Below are positions 1 to 13,500 of a stretch of 64,000 nt of DNA, piece by piece; position 1 is the first letter of the stretch; every line of letters begins with the position of its first letter. The stretch is from Sclerurus mexicanus (taxonomy: Eukaryota; Chordata; Aves; Passeriformes; Furnariidae). The position numbers and the translations under genes are program-made. Under the pieces are notes generated by a model. It saw nothing but the letters and a program-made list of their open reading frames with translations, did not search any database and had not been told where the DNA came from. The stretch covers positions 731,514-795,513 of the forward strand of contig VWZF01005807.1 of NCBI GenBank assembly GCA_013396755.1, given 5' to 3'.

Positions 1-3000
1 ACATTGTACTGGCCATCTTCTCCAGCACAAAGATGAATTTTTTTTTTTTTCAATAGGATGCTTGTATATTTCACACTTTCCAGTGTATTAAATGGACAGT
101 TCAGGCAAATTGGCACAGGTTTTCATTTACCACAGCACACACTTTGAATAAAAGTTTTATAGAAACATGAAATCCTAACAAACCACAAATTTGACTTGGT
201 AGAGGAAAAGTTCTAACATGAAGTCCTGAACTAACTTCTCATTCACTATCAATTTTATGTGGGAAGCAGAATAATGGCAATGGAAAACATTATGAAATCC
301 TGCTGTAGCTGAGAGACATATTGTATTCTCATTTTTATCACTGCATCAGCAGCATTACCATGATGTCTTAGGGTACACAAACCTTGAGTTATATCTTTTA
401 TTACTCTAGTTTTATCTCTAGACTACTAATACCTGTGTTGTATATCATCATCTAAAAATAAGTTCTTAAAATTATGCATTAATCTTTTCACATAAAGAGA
501 GTGCCTGATGAAGCATACACTGCAACATTATCTTTTTTCAAATGACTAGCATTGTACCAAGAGTAAATGATGTCTAGTTTCCAAATAAGGGTTCTATAAA
601 ATACTGGCCAGGGAAAAGAAAATTTACCAGAGTTCAGGAATAATGCCCATAGCCTTCATTTCCAGATTGTACCCACAGTTTCAGATCTCAGGTTTGTTTT
701 TTTTTCTCCCTTGGGTAATTTTTCACAGCCATTGACCTTAGAACTAGTCACTATATATTTTTTTTCTAGTGCAACATACACTATTTCATATTTTTGTAGT
801 GTTTTTAAGAAGTATAAAATTAAATAGAAGAATAGGAAAATGGTTCCCAAATGCTTAAAGAAGCTGGATAAATTCAAAAGCCTCAAACCTTAAATGGGCT
901 GCAGCAGCTGATGTATCTCTGTCTCAGAAATTTCTGATTTAGGTCACAAAGTCAAGTGTACTCCTTGCAAGACTATTACTAGATGTTCAATAATTGAGGA
1001 AAAAAAGAAGTTGAACAACCAGCTGTGCTACAAAACTACCTTTATTATGAAAAATACTTTAGGTCATTCAACCTTATGTCAGCCCATTGAATCATGCTTG
1101 GCTGTTAAGGTGACAGAATCCAGTCCTATAATACTTGACCTTTGTTACAAAACACCTTAGGGGAGGAATCTTACTGTCCCATAGGAGGCAATTGTCTATT
1201 AGTCAAATTTTAGACTTATGGTATGTTTGTGGCTTTTAATTCAATTACAGACCTTCATTAAAGCCTCTTGGAAGTACCTGCAGTAGACCGGAAAGACAAG
1301 GAAGAACCACAACATGTTACTTGTGTATGTATGGAAGAAAATGCAACCCTTAAGATTTTATAATTTCTGTAAGACTTTTTGTTGCACTAAACAATGTTTT
1401 GATGTACACTGTTTATTATAATTTCATAATTGATTGCACATGTTTTTAATGGAATTAAATTTTTATTCATTTATTTCTAGATGCTGCTTCCATTTTGTAG
1501 GCTCTGTCATTTGCAGCAGATGAGTAAATATACTTACATGACTTTGAAACTACCCTATTTCTGACTGCAGTTTTGTTACTACTATGAATGACTTTCACAA
1601 CAGGAACGCAGGCCAATTTAAAGTCCAGGCACCAAGCAATTTGAGATCCACCAGCTTTATGCAGTAATATAATTATTCCCTCCGAGGCTCTTAATTGTAT
1701 TCATCACACCATGATTTCTGCACAAATTAAGCATGCATTTACTGCTATATATAACTTGCTTTGCAGTTAACATCCTGGAAACAAATTTCAAGGAGATAGA
1801 ATCTTGAACTTAGTCATCCCATGAAATCACTAGTTTCACTGCTTGGAAAAGTCACTTAGACTGTAAGGTCATTATATTTTTACACAGCCAAATCATACAG
1901 AGAAGCAGTGGGGGGAAAAAAAAAAAGGTGTGATGAAAAGATCCGCAAACTTATACAAATATTTTGTGTAGACTTTAAATGTTAAAAGCCCTAGTAAAAT
2001 ATCTTTAGATATATTTTTAAGACACAAAGCAAAAAATTAACATTATCAAAAAACCTTGCAGTTTTCAGAAGACAAAATGTCTGAAACTAAGATACAGAAA
2101 ATTATGACTGATATCACATATAGATATGTGTACATATGGATATATGCACCTGTGTGTATACCATTATGACTTTTACTTTACTAATTTTATAACAAAACAC
2201 ATTTCTGCAGAACATTTCAAATGAGAAAATGAAAAAAAGCTTATAATGTTTTCCATAATTGTCCAAATAATAAATTACAATCAATATATTATTTTTAACA
2301 AAGAATTCAATGTAGAATACATTTGTATGTACACTTGAGTTTTCTTGTATAGGGTTATATCTACTCTGCCAGCCAGGTAATTTTGAAATATGTAAATTTT
2401 TGCAATTACATCACAGCAGTGTTGGTGCATGTGAAATCAGAATAATCCAGTGTATTATTTTCTTGCTAAATTATTTTCTTGGGGGTGGGATAGCAGAATA
2501 GAAAGGAAAACAAAGTCTGATGCTATGCCTGTCTCAAAACCCAATAGATATGTGGGCTTAGACATCTCTTTTTTTATTTCACTGTGAATTGTTTTCTTTC
2601 TGTGGACATTTTTTCTGTGCCTGCAATTGTAGAAAATAGTTATCAAGAAAAGACAAAGAAGAAAGAAACAGGATACAGAGCTTATGATCTATCTCCACCT
2701 TTCCATACTCATTCTTCTGGGATTTTAAATTAGAGTACCATGTTGACATGTCTGTAAATTGCTGTATAAATTGTCCTGTATCCCACAGAGTTAAAAATCA
2801 AGATTTAGCAAGTTTCAAAGTTGTGGATAGTAGAAATATTGAGAGTTAATGACAGGTAAGGGCTAGAAACAATAACAAAAAATGAAAAAAGAAAATGATT
2901 CTCTGTGATTTAAATTGACCTCTACATATTGAAGGTCTAACCAGACAACATCTCTGAAGTGTGAGGGACTGGTGAGCATCAGTAAAACAATATTGACCCA

Positions 3001-4394
3001 ATAGGATCAAGATAGTGACTCTTACATCCTTGCAATATTATTTTATCTTATTTCCATCTTTTCCCCCCTATTTTTCCTTTATTATGTGCAACATTTACTG
3101 AGTCCATAACCTCCCATAAACTCTTTTAGGGTTTATTCTATTTGTATTTAATGAAATTGTAAAGACTAGTGGTTAGAGTTTAATGTTTATGTTCTATCTT
3201 ATTTGTTTAAGGTGCCAGTAAAATAATGAAAATATCAAATGTGTTTATAATCAACACAGCTTTCAGTAAAGGCTTGGCTTGGCCTTGGTGTGTGATTAGA
3301 CTCAAAATCTAAGGTCATAAGAATAATTTCTACTTCCAGGAAGAAGCTTTAACATCCAGATGTCAATGAAAAACATCTATTGTCTAATAAAATTAAACTG
3401 GATATTGCTATGTGTAATGTCAGCAGAATTGCACTGATATGCTGAGAGACCAGATATCTCATATGATATATGCATATATGATAATTTCTGCATTTGTTGC
3501 ATATAAGAGGGATAACCTTTGTTAGAAAACTACCTGGGAAAATTCCGTTGAAGATCTATAAGACATTTGCCTGACTAAGGTCCTAAATTTGAAGTTTCAA
3601 TAGCCTACAGGGAGCACCTCCTTCACAATTAATATATCTAAGAATTATAACATGGGAACAGCATGGAAGTGACTTGGAATGTTATATCATGGCCAAGGGA
3701 CTCTTTAATTTAATGATCTCTTTTAGTTGCGGTTCACATGTGTGAATCCTCTACCCTTCCGTCTGATACAAGCATTCTGTCAGAGCATTGCATAATGTCA
3801 ACGAGCAGATAGTATTTTCATATCTACAGTGCAGAAATGGTCTTTCAAAATTCATGGAAGATTCAAGGCTTTCTGTGACCAATTAATAAAAAGACATAAT
3901 CCTTAAGCATAGAGAAAAATTAGCAACAAATTTTAGCCAAAATATAACAACCAATCAGCAAAAGTCTATTGATAATGAAAACTGACAGCCATTCCAGCTC
4001 CCAAAATGAAGCCTCTTCCTCAACAAACCTCAACCCTATGTATGCATCTGTTCGATATGACTGGCTTTGCAAAAATCTGAGAAGGGCAAGACTTTTAGAT
4101 TATTCTTGAAGAAGAAAGGAGAGAGCTACAGAACCATTATGGAAAATTAACTACTAGCATTCTCTCTGGTCCAGTCATAAGATTTGGAATTCTCTTCTGA
4201 TTCATTGCAAGGATTGGTAGGATTGGGAAAAAAACCTATTCTGAGTGCATTGCTTGAAGCTGTTTTTAACCTTAGAAGTCACAAGCATCCTCTTTGGAAG
4301 AAGAGGACAGTGAATTTGTAAACCAGTTTCTTTATATGTCCTTAAAAATATTATGTAAAATATAATGGAACTCATTTTTATTCTTCCCCCTCAG

Positions 4395-4541
4395 AACAAT
4401 ATCTTCCAAATAGATCCTGAGCTGATAGTGAAGAACATTACAATAATGCAGTGGAGAAAATCTGAATATGGACTATCACATTCTGGTTCTAAGAAAGAAC
4501 AACAGACTCAGTTACTGATGCTGTTTGCTTCTGTAAAATAG
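4395..4541 (+). other. exon-like open segment behind a good splice acceptor (speculative)
   Basis: A pyrimidine tract ends in a canonical CAG at 4392-4394. It is followed in frame by 48 sense codons, beginning Asn-Asn-Ile-Phe-Gln, and a TAG at 4539-4541. It has no ATG at its start, so it could only be a terminal or internal exon. I do not recognise the peptide, and no matching upstream exon or donor was identified. Open runs of this length with chance acceptors do occur in AT-rich DNA. It is recorded because signal and frame coincide, not because a gene is established. Confidence 0.12.
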
Positions 4542-6898
4542 GTAGAAGTATGCCTTGACACCAGAAGACCAAGAACAGAAAGGACAAAAATGGTTTTTGC
4601 TTAGCATCCTAACTTACAACAGTAAGACATGGATGCTTCCTAAATTCCAGTCTTTCCAGCTCTAAGTTCTTTCCTTGATTTCTACGTTTCCTGCAGAAGG
4701 AGATTTTGTCCACAGTTTATTAACATGGTACAAATGAAATTCAAACATCCATGCATATATATTTCTTGGTTTGTGAGATATGTAAATGTTACTTGATTAC
4801 CTGGATTCTGAGCTCAAACACTTTCTAAGCCATTATTGTCTTGCTTAGGGTACTGCCACTTCTGGCCAGACCTTACAATTTGGATAAAGAGTTATGATCA
4901 ACTCTGATAATTTAGAGTACCTCAAGACTTATCACAGCCTTTTCACGTCACTGTTTAATATATGCTCATATAGCAAAATGGAGACAAGATTGTAACATAT
5001 TCAGTAAATCTGTTTTCCCAATCTAATAATAGCATTTCAGGCATGGTGCCCAAGCCTTGACATCTACTATTGGCCAAAATACAGGCTCCCTGTTCTATGT
5101 ATGATGTTATCTAAGTTGCTGCTATGTGCTGAAGCAAATGCCCTTGTTTTCATTTATTTTGTTTCCCTTGTTAAATAGATAACACCAGAACACTGTTATT
5201 TTGCTCATTTGACAATTTATATATGTGGAGAAAAATTGGACTTCTCTTAATTTTATACACCCTGAGTCCCAAAAGCCCTGCTAGATTGAAAGGACACTAT
5301 ATTTAATAAAACAGAAATTAAAATCTTAGTTTTACTAACATATATTAAAATCACTTTGGATCACATCTTTTGAAGAGTCCAGTCCACTGCTCACTGAGGC
5401 TGGTAGATTTCAGTGGCCACTAAATCACAGAATTATTAGCTTTTTCACACATACCTATAAATGTAGCTGTGCATTTGTCACTTAATCTGTGTAGATTTTA
5501 TTTCAATAATAACAGCAATTTAAAGTCAGTTACTTTTAATATAAAGTATGTATGTATGGCAGAAGTTCTGAGCAATCAGACAAAGTGGCACAATTATTGT
5601 AGTAAAAAGCTCTGACAAGAAGTCTGTTGTGTCTGTTTCCCTCTTAATCAACTGTAAAATTATAAAGGAATTACAGGCACTATAAAGTCATATGACAAAT
5701 ATGTCACAGACATTTTGTTATTGAATGAAATTCCCTATTTGTATGAGATAAAGTAATGTGGAAGGTAAGTAATTTTTCAGGTGTTTCTGACTTTTTCAGT
5801 TTCAGGGATTAAAATCCAGCTTTCATGCTGCTCTTTTTCTCATACCTGCGTTTTGACATTAAAATAATAGAACCAACGAAGTGAACATATTTCTAAATTT
5901 ATGTCACACATATCACTCTGTCAGTTAGTAATTGACATAATGACAAAGTGTCCAGGGAAAATGCAGGTGGAAAAAAAAGGGATTTGAACAAACAGGATGT
6001 GCAAAAGAAGCAGCCTGGAGAGTCTGCATACACTCAGTGGCATGACTAGCTGCATTCCCATTGTATTGCTTAAAAAAAATAAAGAAAGAAAGAAAATCAA
6101 ACATTCTAGGTCTTGTGGGTATGAGGTGAGTCTGATAAACAGAAACCTTATAATTTTCTACTTCCAAAGAAAGGTCTGTCAAGGTTAATGCTGAAGGTTC
6201 CTGAAGAATTTTGATTGGCACTGAGCAATAGTTTGAAAAGTATAACTGAAGAAAATGAAACAATACGCTATGGAAATATCAAGGGAACTGAGATTATTAG
6301 CAGTGTTCATACAGCATTGTACACCATGGCATCCTGGACATGAATATTCATGCTGCTACAGTTACATATGCACAAAAGCCTTAAAAAGTTCCCTGAGATA
6401 TCATGCTGTAACTATTAATCCCAGTGAATATGTCCTGAAAAGAATAAGGTCTGAGACTACACAAAAGGAAAGCTTTACTAGCCATACTTGGTTTGTATAG
6501 GAAACTTGTTTATTTGTACACACTGTTTTGAACCCTGACATGAAGGCATGAAAGGTGTTTGGTTGTGCCTTAGAGTAGTACTACATAATTCATATTCATA
6601 TTGTGTTCAGTTCTGGCCTTTTCCAAAACAATGATCCTGTCCATAATTCCTGCGAGAAACTGTGCCAAACCCTATTGCCTCCTGGATTGTAACTGGACAT
6701 TGGTTTAGGTAAAAACATTCAACAACATATTAGAAGCCAAAAAGTATGAATGATTTTGTGATGGAGTCTGAGCTCTGACCCTGCTTGATCTACAAATAAA
6801 CAACAGTTACCTTCATAGTTCTAATGAAGATATGCATGGATATACACAGCTGTAATTGGTTATTACCTGGTTATTTGTTTGCTTTTTTAAAAAAAAAT

Positions 6899-6957
6899 AG
6901 TTGTTTGTTTGTTTGCTTTGGGGTTTTTTTGGTTGTTTCTTTTTATTGTTGTTTTGG
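6899..6957. repeat. G/T-rich low-complexity tract (TTTG)n
   Basis: TTTG units are followed by GGGG and T runs and further TTG units. It is one of several such tracts in the window, nearly all with T and G on the + strand. Low-complexity DNA; no function inferred. Confidence 0.7.
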
Positions 6958-9564
6958 GTCACTCACCTCAAAAAGAAACTGGTAGAGAAGCTAGCCATAA
7001 GCAATGTCAGCCTGTAGATTCCTGTCCTCTTTTATTTAAAAACATAGTTACAGATAGAAATTACAGCTTGCTTAGTGCTTCCTAGTTTACATTTTAGTAG
7101 AAATTTTAAGCACGCTGTTATATATAAAGAACATCACTACTTAGTTTATATATTTAACACTTCTGTTCATGATTGTGTGCAAAAATGAGTTTGGCATTTG
7201 TAATTATTATATATATTGACTGCTGCATATATGAGAGTCCTATTACTCATGATTTCCAAATGCATTGCAAAGATGCATGATGTAAAATTATAAATCCTTA
7301 TGATATTTTAATCAATGCTGAAACATATCTCATATAGACCTTCAGACCACTGAATTAAATAAAAAGGAGTTACTTAGAGGATGGAAAACTCTCCAGTTTC
7401 AGTTTCTTGTCTATATAAAACATAGAGCCCCAAAAATTTCCTATCTGAAGTGATACTCATGAATACTGTGTAGCTACTTTAAAAAACTGTGTGTTTTGCA
7501 TAGTTGACATAATGCATATATATTTAGTTAAAGAAGCCCAGAAATTCTTCATTATAAAATAATATTTATAATCTTATTTACAATTTAATCCTGCCATTAT
7601 TTGAAAGACATTTCAATAGAAAACACAATTTAGTTCTACACAATAATCCAAATCCAGCAACACACACATGAAAGACCCATTACAATTTTCTCCTACTTGC
7701 CTCATTAGGTTCAATGTGCAAAAGAGATCAATGACTTCAAGGTGAATTGACAAAATGTGTATTTTATCTTTTGCTTGTGCCCTGCCTGAAACAGAGTAAA
7801 AGATTTAGTTTATATTTATTTTCTGAAGCATTTCTACTTTCATTTCTCTAAGTATTACCACATTCAGCTGCTTTCACACTCTGTTTCACTAGCAATCTGT
7901 TAGTGATCTCTTCCTTTCATCTCTCCACATACATATCCTAATGAAATCATTATGGCTGAACTGTTGGTTTCATCCTCCTCTATTCCTACAGTATATGGTG
8001 GTAATGATCTCATTTCATTTTGATACACTGACATTACAGCTGTCCTTTTCATCCCCCCCAATTTTTATTTTGTCAATTTAAATAAATACATTTGATTATT
8101 CAAATCACACAACTGTACAACATCATTTGATGAGAAAACATTTGATTATCAGATATGGGATATTGACATGGCTGCTAACCTTTGTTTTGTTGTGTAAATT
8201 ATAAGTTGTTAAACAATAATACCCTGAAATGCTGTATGACAATGGAAAAAAAAAAAAAGAAAGAGAAAAAGGCAAAAAAATTAAGGATGGTTTAGGTTTT
8301 GCTATCAAAGGGGAAGATATGTCTCATTTTGTGTAGTCTTGCATCATAATCCGTTGTCAGCTGCATTTATCTTACATTTTTAACTTTGAGGTCAATAAGT
8401 ATTTCACAATGAATTTATTTTACCTTTAGTCTGACTTAACTATGAAAACCTTACTAAAGCAAGAATTGCAAAAATAGACAAATATTTCTTGGTTGACCAC
8501 TGTACAAACAGTGGAGCTTCACTAATTTCTATCTGTTTCAGGGGATGCATTTTCTGGAACTTGGCAACAAGTGGAGACTTTAATCACCTTTGTGGCCATG
8601 TGCTTTGTCTGAAAGTATTTTGTTACACTCAGAAGTACTGGTTTTGCCTTAGTTCATAATTCTGGTCAGTTTTTCATCATGAACTGCATGTAATGAAACC
8701 TAAGAAAAGGGTTTTTTATTTCTTTTGGTCTTCTCATTTTCTGTGGTACCTGAGGCACTCTTGAAAGGTTCCTTAAAAATGCACAAATTCCCTGAAGGTA
8801 TGTGAAAAGGTAAGAGAGATTTTCTATCTCTTTCCTTTTTCCCTTCTGTATTTGTCTACACTGGATGATGGGAAGAGACTGCTGCTTTAACGGGAAAATT
8901 GCATGGGTTGGAAAAATTGATGAGAGCAACCCTTCAGGTGTCATTAGCTGGAAACTATCCCTAACTGATTTGAAATACCCTAACTCATAGTTTTGATCTG
9001 AAATATCTGAGTCAGAGAAAAACTAAACCAAACCATGTAGCTCTCCAAATCACATCAATAAACAAGATTAAAATGATCAAGGCTTTTCCTTATTAATGTG
9101 TTTTTCCTTTCTTAACCATTAAAAACATCCATCTCTGTGAGCTACCTCTGTGGCTCAGGAAAAGTTACTGAAAATTCCTGTATTTCTTTCCCCTCAACCA
9201 AAAGAGAAACCAAGGAACTGGTGTTACCAAGTGTTACAACCTGGTCCAACCTTACCATTTTAATTTTATGCTTCAAGAGATTTCGCTCACCCAAACTCTC
9301 GTAAAACCACTCGTTCTTTGGTACCGTCAGTTCACGTCCAGAGAAAAACTAGATTTTTCTTTAAGAGTTTTCTTTTAATTTGGTGAGAAAATAGGTGTTT
9401 TGGCAAAAAAGGTTTTACTGAAAAAAGCAACATGCAGCTTCACAAAAGCATTACAACAGATTACCAGGACTAATAAGCATTGCTATAGAGAACCTTTGTT
9501 ACACTCAGCAAACACAAACTCCATGCCACTTAGGTGAAGTACAGAAAACAGGTATGTAGGTTAT

Positions 9565-9660
9565 TCTGACAAGGAAGAAGAGAATAAAGGAAGATAGACC
9601 AGAAGAAGAAAGAATAATAAGAGGAAACAAGGAGAGAAAAACATAATTATGACTTAAAAG
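9565..9660. repeat. purine-rich tract
   Basis: About 95 bases that are almost all A and G on the + strand, rich in GAA, AGA and GGA. It lies directly upstream of the GC-rich island at 9.67 kb. A polypurine tract upstream of an LTR is what retroviral structure would predict, but this tract is long and irregular and no internal retroviral sequence is visible, so the link is weak. Confidence 0.45.
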
Positions 9661-9666
9661 GTCACA

Positions 9667-10542
9667 TGTTGACAGCTTCAAAGAGAAGATACCAAGGCCC
9701 AATAGAGACCACATGCATGCCTGTTTATAGACTCTGGCTATTGTGGCCACTCCCTCCAGGCAGGACCTTTGGTTCAGTGGCGACTCACTGTCCCTTCAGC
9801 CAAAGTGAGGGATGTCACAACCTATCAGGGACTCCAGGGGTGTGGTGTGGATGGGTTACCAGGCAGACCTTATTGATGGCCAGCTCAGCCACAGCTCGTG
9901 TGGCTGCAGCCCATGTGCTCTGGGCAGGGCTTGTCATGGTTCTGCAGGGCCAGGCTTGCCCTTCCTCCACACACACAGAGTTACAGGGTGTTCTGACCCA
10001 AGAATAACTGACCTGGTGTGTAACACCAAGGAAAGGACAATTTCTGCTCATATCCTTTTTGGTGAACTGATAGACTACTAATAGACTCTGCTAAACAACC
10101 TCCTACTAACCTTCACCCTCAGTGCCTCCATCATAGGTAAGTATGATTCAAATACTTTAGTATAAAAGTCCCCAGGGGAGGCTGTGAGACACTGGATTAT
10201 TATATTGGCTCAAAACAATTCAGGTATGTGTGTGGCAGGGAGGGGAAACAGGTGGAATTTCACAGAGATAAGAGGATACCTTGTCCCACATGCCAGCCTA
10301 TGCGAGACTCCTGGGGCAACCTTGGTGCAGTCAAATACATCCCAGAAACACTGCCCACCCATGGCTCCTGGAGCCTCTAACTCAGCCTTAGATTGGTTGA
10401 CACAGTGGGAACACCACCTCTCACTCCTCTCTGGAGCTCCAGAGTGGCCACAGTGGGCCAGGGCACATAAAAACAGCAACATGTGCTGTCTGTGTTGCTT
10501 GAGATTTTGGGTAACTCGGGACCAAATGGGTTGGAGGTTGCA
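9667..10542. mobile_element. unassigned GC-rich island, possibly a solo LTR
   Basis: About 880 bases are clearly richer in G+C than the flanks. The segment can be bounded as TGTTGACA at the left and GGTTGCA at the right. The octamer GTCACATG occurs at both edges (9661-9668 and 10545-10552). TATAAAAG lies at 10161-10168 and a second A/T-rich box near 10465-10471. These features (TG...CA ends, nearby direct repeats, TATA-like boxes) would suit a solo LTR. However, the flanking repeats do not form a clean 4-6 bp duplication and I do not recognise the family. Open frames on both strands (up to 124 codons) look like no known protein. Alternatives are another old retroelement or a local regulatory island. 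Confidence 0.35.
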
Positions 10543-10560
10543 AAGTCACATGGGTTAGCA

Positions 10561-13500
10561 TGTGCTAAGTCATAGCTTTGCAAAATGCTTTTTTCTGATT
10601 ATATTTACCCTTTAAACTTTTGCCAAGTTCCATTTCCTAAAGTTTACAAGTACCTCCTTAGAAAATGTGTGTTGTGTTTTGCCTTTGCGTGCTCTCTTAA
10701 GGTGTTAAAAGAACAAGAGGCTCTTCTAATATGTACGAGGGGTGGACATTGTTGGGGCATTTTATCCTTTTTAAAGTAAAAACTCCCTTGGTGAACTTGT
10801 AGCTTGAGACTTGGGGTCTTACAGTGGTTCATAAGACACTTTCACCTCATAAATATACACAAATTTTCTCCTTACCTCGTCTTTCATAAGAGTCAGAACT
10901 TGATGTCTTGAGGATAGAAAGTGCTTAAATCTCACAGTTTGAACATCATTGACCCAGGTTTCTCTTACTTTCACATTTCAGCTGTCTCAACAACACAGAC
11001 ATTCTGTTCTTGGATTAGCTCAGTTTCTGATATCACATTTGCCCAATGGCACTCCTCTGGAAAATGACATAGTAAAAATAAATTTGAAACAATTTTTTCC
11101 TAACACATTTTGAAATAAACTATGTTTTTGAGCTTTCCTTAAGTGTAAAACTTGTAGTTTATGCTTGAAGAAACTAAATATCAAGATATTTGTGATAAAA
11201 TAGTAAGCTGTAGTTGAACTCAGGAGGTTTCATGAATTACAGAGTGATAAAACAAATGTACAGGTGAGAATAAAGTATATGAACAGGAGAAGGTGCACAG
11301 GCAGCGACTCTCATTTCAGACTTCGTTTTCTCAAAATGTCGAGTTCTACTACTGTATCTAAGAAAGAGAATTAAATCAGTGTTTGCAATTCAAGGGTCTT
11401 ACTTTCTCAGATTCACACTTTGTGTTAGAAATACACATTTTTCAGAGATCTGGAAAACGTTTGCCTAAGAATGATGTCTGTTTTATTCTGAAAGTGAGAA
11501 AATGTTTCATCAGTACCTGAGTTTATGCTAGACTTCTACAAAGGAATAAAACTTATTCACTGAGTAGTACATTGTTGTAATTGAACTTGCTGCCTGAATA
11601 GATTGCTATTCCATGTGAGTAAGTGGAACACAGCCAGGGCTGTGTTACTTTACTAACAATCAGAGAGACTCAGAAGCTTTGTAGGTTTGAAGCATCATCA
11701 TATTTCAATAAGAGAAATCTGGTGAGAAGATTAGAAGAGAATGAGCAACAAAGGAAATACAGTGTGCATGGGAAAGAAAAGATGTTTGTGTTTGAACTTT
11801 ACTAAGTATTTTATGTGTATGTCAAAAAAAGCCCAACCAAAGCAAGATTTTTCTCCTGTATGCAAACATTAGGATGGTATATCCTGTAAATAAACTGATC
11901 TCTGTTTTTGTTTGAGATCAGAGATTTAAACATAATGGACATATGAATGACCTATACATATTATATATGTTTTTTATATATAGACCAAGATAAATATATA
12001 GATGGTATGTCTTTTATTTCTGATTTAGGTATTATTCTATGTCATCACCTCAGCAAAAGGTATTATATCATCTGAACTCTGGGAATGACATAAGAGCATT
12101 TTATACAGTTTATACATATTTCCTTTCAGATATATTTCTCCTAGATAAATTATTTCTTTCAATCTTTCCTGTTCTTATGCTTTACCATATAATCCATACT
12201 TTGTTGTTTTACACATATCTATGGAGTCTTTGGAGTAGAACCCTTTCCCACATCTGATATTTATTAAATACATGAGAAGAGGTCAGTGTTTGAGAAAGTG
12301 CCTACCTAAATGAGTGGGTGGCAAGTGACTTTAAAAGTGTACTAAATATCTGACATTTATTTATTTAATTGACCTTTGTTAAAACAAATCATTGTCTTCA
12401 GCTCTTTTCTACCATTTCTGTTTTGTACACACATATTTTTAATTCACTCCTGCATTTTCTCCATATTAATAATGGGCTTTATTTCTGGAATTTATGCTCA
12501 ATTACAATGAATGCATACAACTAAACTCCTCTTATTTACAAAATTACAAACTCACATACTCCATTTCCACAATCCCTGAAAGTGTTTGAAAAGAGATGAA
12601 CTGAGTCCCCTTGGTAAAGGCCAGTCTGAATGGAAATCTTGCAGGGGGAAGATGAAATTGAGATTCAAGAAATGTCAACTGCAGTTGCACAAATATTTTA
12701 ATTTCTGAAAGCTCTCTTCTGTGCTCATCAATTTGTCCTTTCCCTATGCAGACGTACGGTTTGTATTCAGTTCATTTTTATTTTCTGTGAGTCTTTTAAT
12801 CTGGCAGATGTTTGAACTTCTACCAAAAAAAGCTCATAGTTCTTTAAACCAACATGTTTTAAATTACTTGCAATCAATAGTGTAAAGTGATGAACACAGT
12901 CCTCTTTGCTCAATGGATTTCTTGAATTTTTAGTTACAGTATAGGACTCAGAAATGTAGTGATCTTGGACCCTTCCCCTTGATCTCAGAGCTTGCAGTCG
13001 TGAGGTCTCACCTGTTTTACACCAATAAACCACTGCAGTATTAATTGTCTTCAACAGAGGTACTTCCAAGAGTATTCTTGAAATGTTTTGAGAAAAAGCG
13101 TGATTCCATTGGTGAATACTATAATAGGCAATTCCTGCTGAACCAAGTTGCTAATGACCTTCAAGTCTCTCTGAAACTATTTAGTCTGGAATAACGTTAA
13201 ATTACCTTTTTCTTTTACTTACCAGTTAGGATATATTCTCCTTTTTCCTCTTTTCCCTTTCCTGTTTCCCTTTTCTTTGGAATTATGAGTTCAACTCGCT
13301 TGAATTAAAGGAATTAAAGTCCCTCATAGGGCCAAGAAACAGGGTTCTTTGGGGGCTTTTTTGCTTGTTTCTTTTTCTGTTTTTTCTTTTGTTTCTAACT
13401 TAATTCTTGCATTCCCTCTTTTACAGCAAATTCCTGACTATTTACCATACACCGTAGAAAAGGAGACTGATTTTTATTCCTTATATATCTTAGAGTACGT

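Larger units (their letters stand above)
1..9659. other. AT-rich unique sequence, no gene recognised
   Basis: I see no gene, RNA or recognisable transposon. Open frames are all under about 115 codons and none resembles a known protein. There are degenerate TA/TG-rich runs near 2105-2160 and 3460-3490, A runs at 1917-1926 and 8246-8259, and a short AAAG run near 6070-6085. The only gene-like signal, at 4395-4541, is listed separately. Confidence 0.6.

Noticed and set aside
5425..5440. AATCACAGAATTA as a possible CR1 tail
   Set aside because: No further CR1 blocks follow on either side. A single short match is not enough.
12767..13069. 100-codon minus-strand frame
   Set aside because: No recognisable similarity, and the length is compatible with chance in 64 kb.
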